Position numbers and translations under genes: made by a program. A model generated the notes under the pieces. The model was not told the DNA's origin, did no database searches, and saw only the letters and a list, made by a program, of their open reading frames with translations. A DNA stretch of 9,132 bases from Nitrospinae bacterium RIFCSPLOWO2_12_FULL_45_22 (GTDB lineage Bacteria; 2-12-FULL-45-22): the NCBI GenBank assembly GCA_001803565.1, contig MHDQ01000178.1, positions 1 to 9,132 on the forward strand. The letters are read 5' to 3'. Numbering within the stretch: position 1 is the stretch's first letter; every line of letters begins with the position of its first letter. This document shows positions 1 to 5,455 of this stretch, in pieces.

Positions 1-676
1 CTGCTTCTATTATCCCGGCCAGGATAGTCTCCTTAGATTTACCCTTATGGATATGGGATATGACCTCAGATTCTGCAAAGACCGTGCAGTAGCTACTGAC
101 CCGTTCGATATGCTGGGCGTGGCAGGCCAACTCTCCTACCTCATCCAGGGATACCTGTAATAGGTTGGCCATAATTTCCAGGAAGGCCCCGGTACCGGCG
201 GCACATTTGCTGTTACAGACAAAATTTTTCACCCCGCCTTTTTCATCCAGCTTCATCGCCCGGGTCCCCTCGGCACCAATATCCAATACGGTCCGGGCTG
301 TCGGGAACAAGTAAAAGGCCCCGCGGGCATGACTCAACTGCTCAGTACGGGTTTTCTGGGCAAAACTGACCGTGCTACGGCCCACACCCGTAGCAACTAT
401 ATACGTCAGGTCTGAGCGGGAAAGCCCGGTGTCAGCCAGAATTTGCTCCATAGCTGTTTTAGAACCTACTGCCCCTCCTTCTTCGGTTACCAGGGTCTTG
501 GTGGCGATAATATGGGAGGAATTAGATGGGGCAGAGCAAGCCTTCGGGCTGAGGCCCTCTAGGCCGAAGGCTCTGCCACTACAGTTATGATCTGTCCTGG
601 CGGCCAATATTTGGCTATTGGATAAAACCACAACTTTGATACTCTGAGTCCCTACATCTATCCCGGCAGTTATCAT
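1..676 (-). CDS. BcrA/BadF/BcrD/HgdC-family activator ATPase, 3' end cut off by the window edge
   Basis: The first 225 residues are visible (ATG at 676-674); the C-terminus lies beyond base 1. The protein starts with the acetate kinase/Hsp70-type phosphate loop GIDVGTQSIK (5-14). It then has ATGVGRS (95-101), DIGAEG (132-137), NSKCAAGTGAFLE (155-167) and YCTVFAESEVIS (196-207). By family knowledge, C158 and C197 each give one or more ligands to the [4Fe-4S] cluster shared across a homodimer; their 39-residue spacing matches that in HgdC. ATP hydrolysis drives single-electron transfer to the partner dehydratase/reductase. The gene starts 6 nt after the stop of the upstream 392-aa core subunit, with only a weak ribosome site, so it is probably translationally coupled. 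Residues 29-55 have no counterpart in the family and look inserted. DIGAEG, rather than HgdC's DIGGQD, resembles the BcrD/BadG branch as I recall it (inference). Family certain, exact substrate system open. Confidence 0.93.
   Translation of the reverse strand, partial: MITAGIDVGTQSIKVVVLSNSQILAARTDHNCSGRAFGLEGLSPKACSAPSNSSHIIATKTLVTEEGGAVGSKTAMEQILADTGLSRSDLTYIVATGVGRSTVSFAQKTRTEQLSHARGAFYLFPTARTVLDIGAEGTRAMKLDEKGGVKNFVCNSKCAAGTGAFLEIMANLLQVSLDEVGELACHAQHIERVSSYCTVFAESEVISHIHKGKSKETILAGIIEA
494..610 (-). repeat. Palindromic element inserted in frame in the ATPase gene, flanked by a diverged 18-bp direct repeat
   Basis: The core is an inverted repeat: GGCAGAG + CCTTCGG (530-536 and 541-547, with a 4-nt CAAG bulge) against CCGAAGGCTCTGCC at 564-577, with a 16-nt centre that includes a repeated AGGCC. 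On both sides lie similar 18-mers (494-511 and 593-610, 12 of 18 identical by hand count), encoding IIATKT and ILAART. Either one fits the family position equivalent to EIVAKS in HgdC as I recall it. The first cluster cysteine is residue 158, compared with 127 in HgdC, so the gene is about 31 residues longer upstream of it. This looks like an in-frame palindromic insertion, comparable in style to Rickettsia palindromic elements; that comparison is an analogy, not homology. Confidence 0.55.
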
Positions 677-682
677 CAGTGT

Positions 683-1861
683 TTATCCACCGATCATTTC
701 AATGAAGGCCTCGATACTGCCCCGCATCTGCTCTAACCCTTCCAGGGTATAATCCCCTTCCATATGTAAAACCGGTATGTTGAACTCCCGCTGGATATTA
801 TCTCTCAGGTGGGGATACTCGATAGCCCGGCATTCGCAATAATTCATGATCTGATAGATAGCCCCTCTTACCCTATAGCCCTCTATCCTTTGTTTGGTCT
901 TCTGCCAGCGGTTTTGTGGATGGATATGGCTGCAACCTACCAGACAGGTCTCGGTAGAGCGGGGACAATCCACTGCCAGTGAATATTTAGCAATAGCCCG
1001 TACCGGATCGCTATCTAGCTCGATATTCGACTCGAAATAGCTGCTGGCACAGCTTATATCCTCCGCCACTACCTGGCCACCACACTCTTCTATGATCTCG
1101 TAAAGTCGGGCATTTACCTGATCAAAGGCGCTCCCGGCCAGATAGAGCCTCATACCGGGGGTGGTGTTATTTCTTTTAGCTACCTCGGTCAATCGTTTCT
1201 TCAATAACTCATTATGCTTATCCATAGGCATGAGGGTACTGGCATATTCTATCTCCCAGGCCTCTTTGCCCGATATAGGCAAGGGGTCCCGCTTCCTTAG
1301 TTCCTCCAGTTGGTTCATTAAGTCAAAATGTTCGTTATATACTGCTATGGCCTGGTTTAATTGCTCATCAGTTATCTCTATCCTGAGACCCCGCTCGACT
1401 TGTTGCTTGAAATATTGGAGCTCGCGGGTATAAAAATCTAGTACTTTAGGCCCGGTAGTCTTCATAGGATAATTTATATAGACCACATAAGGGCAAAGCT
1501 CCATACCCGCCAGGGTAGATTTTTCTCTGGGTACTAATTCCCGCCACCAGTACTCCATCCGGGCAATAAGGTCACAGGTATTAGGGACTACTACCCCATC
1601 CAGGTAATCATAGACCCCCCGGGCACCAAGGTCTAAACAGCTACCTACATAGCGACAGCCATAAGGCACCAAATGGCCATCAACTTTCTGAAACTTATCC
1701 GTACTGCCGTAGATCCTGACGGGTAAAACACCTGCTGCAAACAAGATCACATCGGGTACTACGCAACAAAAATAACCAAAGACCTTGCCCTGGGTCTTTT
1801 CTTTCCACTCCTTTACTGCCGCATGACGGTCGGTCACATATTTTTCGAATTCCGTGGTCAT
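683..1861 (-). CDS. BcrC/HgdB-type core subunit (2-hydroxyacyl-CoA dehydratase / benzoyl-CoA reductase family, 392 aa)
   Basis: This is the smaller core subunit of a two-subunit Fe-S enzyme that takes activated electrons from the ATPase encoded just downstream. Length (392 aa) and layout match BcrC (about 385 aa) and HgdB (about 380 aa). Likely cluster-ligand cysteines are C69 (PYGCR, where BcrC has a similar YICR), C96 (PNTCDLI) and C342 (MNYCECR). The C-terminus has the family ending GIP-like NIPVLHMEGDY followed by GLEQMRGSIEAFIEMI (368-390). The AAGGAGGG-type ribosome site at 1867-1874 overlaps the stop codon of the 437-aa subunit gene, indicating coupled translation and a 1:1 complex. 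Whether the reaction is ring reduction of an aromatic acyl-CoA or dehydration of a 2-hydroxyacyl-CoA cannot be decided from this protein alone. The family is clear. Confidence 0.9.
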   Translation of the reverse strand: MTTEFEKYVTDRHAAVKEWKEKTQGKVFGYFCCVVPDVILFAAGVLPVRIYGSTDKFQKVDGHLVPYGCRYVGSCLDLGARGVYDYLDGVVVPNTCDLIARMEYWWRELVPREKSTLAGMELCPYVVYINYPMKTTGPKVLDFYTRELQYFKQQVERGLRIEITDEQLNQAIAVYNEHFDLMNQLEELRKRDPLPISGKEAWEIEYASTLMPMDKHNELLKKRLTEVAKRNNTTPGMRLYLAGSAFDQVNARLYEIIEECGGQVVAEDISCASSYFESNIELDSDPVRAIAKYSLAVDCPRSTETCLVGCSHIHPQNRWQKTKQRIEGYRVRGAIYQIMNYCECRAIEYPHLRDNIQREFNIPVLHMEGDYTLEGLEQMRGSIEAFIEMIGG

Positions 1862-1866
1862 CTCTT

Positions 1867-1874
1867 CCCTCCTT
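1867..1874 (-). promoter_or_regulatory. Ribosome binding site overlapping the upstream stop codon
   Basis: The minus strand reads AAGGAGGG here, 5 nt from the ATG of the 392-aa subunit, and its first bases belong to the TAA stop (1875-1873) of the 437-aa subunit gene. It confirms the start and implies translational coupling of the two subunits. Confidence 0.8.
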
Positions 1875-3186
1875 ATCTTTTTTTTGCCCTTTGTAACAGT
1901 TGCTCAGCAAAGGCATCCAACCGGTTATATACCTGGGCCTCAGAAAATAGCCGCTCATCTACCAGGTCCCCTTCCAGAGTCACTGTGGGTATTCCCAGGC
2001 TCTTCTCCAGGGTGTGATTGATCTCTAAGCTAGGAAAGACAATGGGCCGGCAGGTAATCAGATAGGATAATACTACGCCCAAGATCTTGTATTGCTGGCA
2101 GTCATGCAGCATGGAATTGACCATATTACCCACACCGGTACCCAGCATGAGCCAGCGGTTAGCCAGCTCCCGCACCGGGTCTTCGCGCCTCCTTGGCGGC
2201 CACGGCCAGGGGTTATATGCCGGCTCATAGACAAATACACCACCATATTTCTCAAAATAGTTGAAGATACTCATGTTATACCAGGTAGGCAAGCCATACC
2301 AGAGCAACCGGAACCACTCATCCTCAATCTGGCCAATTCCTTGCTTTACTCGTTCTCTGACTTCATCCCGTAGCTTGACATAAAAGTCGTAGCACCTCTT
2401 GGTGCCGAGCTGGTACATACCAGGATACATAGTACCAAAACCATCGGCACAGCCCATGGGTGATGGGACTGCTTTACGCAGCTCCAGTATCTCCTGGCGC
2501 GCATCATTGGTCTTATAAGACCAGTCCAGGCACTCATTGAGGCGGGCCGGATCATATTTGGCACCGGTAACCTCTTCAGCAAATCGAAGGAAGTCTTCTA
2601 CCTGCGAGACATAATAGTCCACTTCATGCTCCCGGGCTGAGGCCTGGGTGATCCCCTCAAAGATCCGCTCTGGCCTATCCAGGCAGAAATAGGGTACATT
2701 AAGCCGTTGCGCCATATCCTCGAACCATTTAACGCGTACATCACAGACACAACTGGTCGTAACTATCATATCCGGCAATGGCATCCCACCTATCGGTGCA
2801 TCCTGCCACTCGCCCGTTCTTAAGCCATGAATGACCCAGCCGGTAGAGACCCGCTGGTAGCCACAAATATAGCTGGCATAATCCTCCTGCTCTGCTACCC
2901 GGGCGAATCTCACGGCCTCCTTTTCTACCGATTCATCCCGGCTACCACCCCGGCGCTGTGTAGCACAGAGGGCCGCATATTGTTCCGGGAAAAAGGGCAA
3001 GATGCCCATGCAGTGAAACAACTCCTTATCCATCGCCGCACAAGACCAGGCGATAGGCTTTCCCTGGGCCTTGCCGGTATGGCCATTAATATAATCGTCT
3101 TTGATGAAGAGCCAGGTCTCCCGGGCGGTCTGCAGAGACTTTTTTGAGCCGGCTGTCTTGATCCTCGTCTCAGCTTGGGTAGTCAT
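1873..3186 (-). CDS. BcrB-type core subunit (2-hydroxyacyl-CoA dehydratase / benzoyl-CoA reductase family, 437 aa)
   Basis: This is the larger core subunit and the first gene of the leftward operon. Length equals that of BcrB (about 436 aa). Likely cluster cysteines are C108 (YICGY), C148 (SCVCDVRVKWFE; BcrB has a similar C..x..KWFE motif) and C379 (YLITCRPIV). The C-terminal block GIPTVTLEGDLVDERLFSEA followed by NRLDAF corresponds to the BcrB pattern of a TDLVDPRYFS-like motif followed by NRLE. A Trp/Pro/Arg-rich stretch (NPWPWPPRRRED, about residues 322-333) occupies a loop that I do not remember from relatives. The ATG is preceded by GAGGAGGG (3196-3203) at 9 nt spacing. It should form a heterodimer with the next gene's product. 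Benzoyl-CoA reductase-like resemblance is stronger than HgdA resemblance, but that is judged from memory of the families, not an alignment. Confidence 0.9.
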   Translation of the reverse strand: MTTQAETRIKTAGSKKSLQTARETWLFIKDDYINGHTGKAQGKPIAWSCAAMDKELFHCMGILPFFPEQYAALCATQRRGGSRDESVEKEAVRFARVAEQEDYASYICGYQRVSTGWVIHGLRTGEWQDAPIGGMPLPDMIVTTSCVCDVRVKWFEDMAQRLNVPYFCLDRPERIFEGITQASAREHEVDYYVSQVEDFLRFAEEVTGAKYDPARLNECLDWSYKTNDARQEILELRKAVPSPMGCADGFGTMYPGMYQLGTKRCYDFYVKLRDEVRERVKQGIGQIEDEWFRLLWYGLPTWYNMSIFNYFEKYGGVFVYEPAYNPWPWPPRRREDPVRELANRWLMLGTGVGNMVNSMLHDCQQYKILGVVLSYLITCRPIVFPSLEINHTLEKSLGIPTVTLEGDLVDERLFSEAQVYNRLDAFAEQLLQRAKKR

Positions 3187-3195
3187 CTCTCGTGT

Positions 3196-3203
3196 CCCTC
3201 CTC
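3196..3203 (-). promoter_or_regulatory. Strong ribosome binding site of the 437-aa subunit gene
   Basis: The minus strand reads GAGGAGGG, 9 nt before the ATG at 3186. It fixes the start of the first gene of the leftward operon. Confidence 0.8.
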
Positions 3204-3244
3204 TTTTTTAGTCTTTAGTCGTTTATCCAAATCGTTAATCACTT

Positions 3245-3273
3245 ATCTTATAACATAGCTGGCCTATTGCCAA
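3245..3273 (-). promoter_or_regulatory. Probable sigma70-type promoter of the leftward dehydratase/reductase operon
   Basis: On the minus strand, TTGGCA (3273-3268) is followed after 17 nt by TAAGAT (3250-3245). An overlapping TATAAG gives an alternative -10 with a 15-nt spacer. The start of transcription would fall near 3238, leaving a leader of about 50 nt. The -35 box lies inside the CTATTGCCAATAG palindrome. Confidence 0.45.
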
Positions 3274-3276
3274 TAG
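3264..3276. promoter_or_regulatory. Palindrome CTATTGCCAATAG, candidate operator 1
   Basis: A perfect 6-1-6 palindrome (CTATTG-C-CAATAG) covers the minus-strand -35 box. A protein bound here would block the leftward promoter. It shares the 7-mer ATTGCCA/TGGCAAT with the palindrome centred at 3300/3301. Confidence 0.45.
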
Positions 3277-3290
3277 AAAAATTGATCATG

Positions 3291-3310
3291 GGATTACCAA
3301 CTGGCAATCC
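3291..3310. promoter_or_regulatory. Imperfect 9-2-9 palindrome, candidate operator 2
   Basis: GGATTACCA and TGGCAATCC are inverted around a 2-nt centre with 8 of 9 pairs matching. The centre is 30.5 bp from that of operator 1, close to three helical turns, and the site lies between the two divergent promoters. A shorter palindrome, CTCCT-A-AGGAG, follows directly at 3310-3320. Confidence 0.4.
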
Positions 3311-3340
3311 TCCTAAGGAGTGTATCCCAATTTATGATTC

Positions 3341-3369
3341 TTGAACTGGGCTAAAAATATTGCTAAAAT
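3341..3369 (+). promoter_or_regulatory. Sigma70-type promoter for the 97-aa CMD-like gene
   Basis: TTGAAC (3341-3346) and TAAAAT (3364-3369) are separated by exactly 17 nt and differ from consensus at one or two positions each. Transcription should start near 3376, giving a short leader with AAGGAGGAG (3386-3394) as the ribosome site. Confidence 0.65.
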
Positions 3370-3399
3370 AGTGATTGAGATAAACAAGGAGGAGAAAAG

Positions 3400-3693
3400 A
3401 TGCAAAAACCACCCTTCATCGAAGCCTTAGAAAAGAATGCACCTGAACTTTTACCTGATGCTGCAAAGAATGTTGACTTTTTAAATGCGGATACGGCTTT
3501 GCCTGCAAAGGTAAAACTTTTAATGGCAGCTATGGTTGACGCTATAAAGAGTCATCCCGATGGAGTTAAGGCATTAGTGGGAATGGCAAGGCAAAAAGGG
3601 GCTAGCGAAGACGAGATAAAGGATACCCTAAGAGTTGTGTTGGCAATGGATGGTATGCCCGGTTTTGTCACAGCTACGGCAGCTTATCAGTAA
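3400..3693 (+). CDS. AhpD/carboxymuconolactone-decarboxylase-like small protein lacking cysteines (97 aa)
   Basis: An excellent ribosome site (AAGGAGGAG, 3386-3394) and its own promoter support this short gene. The second half (about 35-95) fits the all-helical CMD/AhpD fold: LPAKVKLLMAAMVDAI, then GASEDEIKDTLRVVLAMDGMPGFVTATAAY, where the GAS-x-EI motif and the following helix are the family's most recognisable part. In peroxidase members a CxxC-x3-H active site sits before GAS; here the matching stretch reads HPDG and the whole protein has no cysteine, so a thiol peroxidase role is excluded. The family is also known for non-catalytic or decarboxylase members. The function is unknown; position next to a dehydratase subunit gene suggests a role tied to the acyl-CoA pathway, which is inference. 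It could also be a stand-alone stress or regulatory protein. No signal peptide or membrane segment is seen. Confidence 0.75.
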   Translation: MQKPPFIEALEKNAPELLPDAAKNVDFLNADTALPAKVKLLMAAMVDAIKSHPDGVKALVGMARQKGASEDEIKDTLRVVLAMDGMPGFVTATAAYQ

Positions 3694-3821
3694 TATGCAG
3701 CGCAAAATTAGTTCTGGTATATGGCAAACCTTTTCATGGCAGAGACTCTTATGCGGTATACTTACAAACCCGCAGAGGGGCAAAGGCCGTTAAGAAAAAT
3801 CGAAAGCTAAAAGGTCAACTG

Positions 3822-5132
3822 ATGATGACCCACCGAATCTATCCTACAAAGCCCTTAGAATGTTGGCAAAAGGTCAAAGAATTAAGGCTGAATCATTATA
3901 AAGAAGTGATAACAGCTAGAGACCAAGGCAAAATTGTCGTACAGGGAGGAGCCAATGCCATCTTATCTCTCATAGCTGGCCTGGGAGACTTTGTTTTTCT
4001 GGGTGGGGAGCCTTATGGGGCCAGTGTTGGATTTGATCCGGCGTTTAGTGAACAATGTGCCATGGCTACCGAAGCTAAAGGGTTTGCCCGGGATCTATGT
4101 GCCTACATGAGAAATTATCTGGGCTCTATGTTTCTTGATCGCTATTATTTTGGTGGTAAGTTTCCAAAGCCGGATTTTTGTATTTCGACCCACATATGCG
4201 ATACTCACGCTAAGTGGTTCCAAATAGTTGGTGAGCACTTTGGCACGCCTCATATTGCAATTGACTATCCGATAAGTACCACTTACCGCCGCAAAGAGCA
4301 AAAGATTGAGTATCTGGCCTCACAGATGCATGAGTGTATTGAAGAGATGGAGAAACTAACAGGCTGTTATTATGATGATGAAAAATTGATAGAGGCCGCC
4401 CGGAATGAATTTAAAACCATGTCACTATGGGGTGAGATTTGTCTCTTAAACCAGTCTATACCCGCACCACTCGATCAGAAATCAATGCTCAGCCTATATG
4501 TCTTACCGCTCCAGACCAGACATCAGAACGAGACAGTGCAATTCTATGAACTTCTGAGGGACGAGGTAAAAGAAAGGGTGGAGAACCAGATAGCTGCTGT
4601 GGCTACAGAAAGGTTTCGCTATATAGATGACAGTCAACCACCCTGGTATTATTTAAAGATCTTCCGCTATTTGGAGAGATATGGAGCCGTTTCCGTAGGT
4701 TCCTACTATTCCTTTCTCCTTATGGGCATGATGGAAGAAAAGGGTGGGACCTGGGTAGTAAAAAAGACCCCTGAGGAGAGTGGAATAGTATTTAAGAGTC
4801 GGGATGATGTATTGCGGGCATTGGCCCAATGGTACTTAGAGAGGTCGGTCTTGTGTATGCTCCTCAATCCTCATGAGAAGAGCACCCAGATGATAAGTAT
4901 GGTGCAGCAGTGGCATGCCAAGGCAGTGATCATGCACCTCAATCGGGGTTGTGAAGGAACCGCTATGGGTCAACTGGAAAATAGACTGGCCTTGATAAAG
5001 GCAGGGATACCGGTCTTAACCTTCGAGTCAAATATGGCAGATCGGAGGGAATTTGATGAAACCCAGATTTTGGATCGGTTAGATGCCTTTATGCAAAGCC
5101 AGGGCTTAAGAAAATTGGATGATCTAGGCTAG
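3822..5132 (+). CDS. HgdA/FldB-like 2-hydroxyacyl-CoA dehydratase core subunit (436 aa)
   Basis: The family is recognised from GDFVFLGGEPYGA (55-67), DLCAYMRNYLG (91-101), HICDTHAKWF (124-133) and a C-terminal block HLNRGCEGTAMGQLENRLALIKAGIPVLTFESNMADRREFD in outline (about 371-410), which I recall as characteristic of HgdA/FldB-type subunits. Expected cluster ligands are C93, C126 and C377. The enzyme class dehydrates (R)-2-hydroxyacyl-CoA with one recycled electron from an activator ATPase. It differs clearly from the 437-aa BcrB-type protein transcribed the other way. The gene follows the CMD-like gene after 128 nt. The ribosome site is weak (AAAAGG, 3809-3814) and there are two adjacent ATGs (3822 and 3825); either could be used. 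No partner beta subunit or activator lies beside it on this strand, so it must share a partner, act with a distant one, or be a relic. Whether it is a dehydratase or a reductase subunit remains inference. Confidence 0.88.
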   Translation: MMTHRIYPTKPLECWQKVKELRLNHYKEVITARDQGKIVVQGGANAILSLIAGLGDFVFLGGEPYGASVGFDPAFSEQCAMATEAKGFARDLCAYMRNYLGSMFLDRYYFGGKFPKPDFCISTHICDTHAKWFQIVGEHFGTPHIAIDYPISTTYRRKEQKIEYLASQMHECIEEMEKLTGCYYDDEKLIEAARNEFKTMSLWGEICLLNQSIPAPLDQKSMLSLYVLPLQTRHQNETVQFYELLRDEVKERVENQIAAVATERFRYIDDSQPPWYYLKIFRYLERYGAVSVGSYYSFLLMGMMEEKGGTWVVKKTPEESGIVFKSRDDVLRALAQWYLERSVLCMLLNPHEKSTQMISMVQQWHAKAVIMHLNRGCEGTAMGQLENRLALIKAGIPVLTFESNMADRREFDETQILDRLDAFMQSQGLRKLDDLG

Positions 5133-5141
5133 TCCTTCTAC

Positions 5142-5282
5142 TTAACTCAAGCCGAGCATTTGCAGGAAAGACTCTACTTGATCTCTTACCTGATGTATAT
5201 AGTCTGGCAAATGCAAATCACCTGCCTTCCTGTCAACTCTAGCAGAGCAATAGCAAATACAAAACCCTAGCGCCGCTTTCGA
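5142..5282 (-). pseudogene. Probable decayed C-terminal end of an HgdB/BcrC-like gene
   Basis: The minus strand is open from just inside a TAA at 5285-5283 to the TAA at 5144-5142 and contains no plausible start. Its last residues read AGDLHLPDYIHQVRDQVESFLQMLGLS. The part from GDL onward aligns by eye with the standard HgdB-type ending (a TDY..GQLRTRIEAFLEML pattern) and with the ends of the two minus-strand subunits in this window (RGSIEAFIEMI; NRLDAF). Upstream, the reading shifts frame: a neighbouring frame (5304-5239) gives IKNDGIIESGARVLY, faintly like the DGVI block that precedes the last cysteine in the family, but no intact domain can be rebuilt. It lies 9 nt from the convergent HgdA-like stop. 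The alternative is a chance open frame or part of a dispersed non-coding repeat. Confidence 0.4.
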
Positions 5283-5309
5283 TTATCCCGTCGTTTTTGA
5301 TCATGTAAG

Positions 5310-5336
5310 GTGAGGGGTTCCCAGAGTAGACCTCAC
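5310..5336. repeat. Hairpin with 6-bp stem (GTGAGG/CCTCAC)
   Basis: GTGAGG at 5310-5315 pairs perfectly with CCTCAC at 5331-5336 around a 15-nt loop in the gene-poor stretch before mazG. No U-run follows in a position to make an intrinsic terminator on the plus strand. Its role is unknown. Confidence 0.3.
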
Positions 5337-5337
5337 A

Positions 5338-5371
5338 AAAATAGCCATTCGCAAAAATAAATCGCTATTTT
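5338..5371. repeat. AT-rich inverted repeat AAAATAGC/GCTATTTT
   Basis: The arms at 5338-5345 and 5364-5371 are perfectly complementary (8 bp) around 18 nt. The octamer CAAAAATA occurs twice within or beside it (5336-5343 and 5352-5359). It ends 17 nt before the mazG -35 box, so it could be a regulator site or a weak terminator for transcription entering from 5132; neither is shown. Confidence 0.35.
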
Positions 5372-5388
5372 GCTGGATATGGCTTTGC

Positions 5389-5417
5389 TTGACTAAATCC
5401 GGCAGCTAACCTATACT
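5389..5417 (+). promoter_or_regulatory. Strong sigma70-type promoter of the mazG-cinA operon
   Basis: TTGACT (5389-5394) and TATACT (5412-5417) are spaced by exactly 17 nt, each one base from consensus. Transcription should start near 5424, about 32 nt before the mazG ATG, with AAAGGAG (5439-5445) as ribosome site. No other promoter this good is seen downstream, so it may serve all four plus-strand genes. Confidence 0.75.
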
Positions 5418-5455
5418 GGGGAAAAAATAAAGCCAGATAAAGGAGCAATATTATT

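Noticed and set aside
372-590. Plus-strand open frame of 72 codons antisense to the ATPase gene
   Set aside because: The minus strand carries the conserved ATPase motifs across this whole stretch, and the plus frame has no ribosome site or recognisable protein.
1161-1433. Long plus-strand open frames inside the minus operon (also at 2092-2373 and 2827-3147)
   Set aside because: They are shadows of the two core subunit genes, whose family motifs run continuously on the other strand.
2634-2644. GGGCTGAGGCC shared with the ATPase palindrome (546-556), as a second copy of the element
   Set aside because: Only 11 bases match, no flanking arms are present, and the site is ordinary conserved-frame coding sequence.
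3334-3354. Mini open frame MILELG after an AAGGAG at 3315-3320, as a possible leader peptide
   Set aside because: The ribosome site is 13 nt away, it starts upstream of the predicted transcription start of the downstream gene, and the AGGAG is part of a palindrome.
3733-3762. TATACT at 3757-3762 with a poor TTCATG box, as a separate promoter for the HgdA-like gene
   Set aside because: The -35 match is only half of consensus. It cannot be excluded but is not supported enough to annotate.
3695-3793. 32-codon open frame right after the CMD-like gene
   Set aside because: There is no ribosome site and no recognisable sequence. It is probably a chance reading of the 128-nt spacer.
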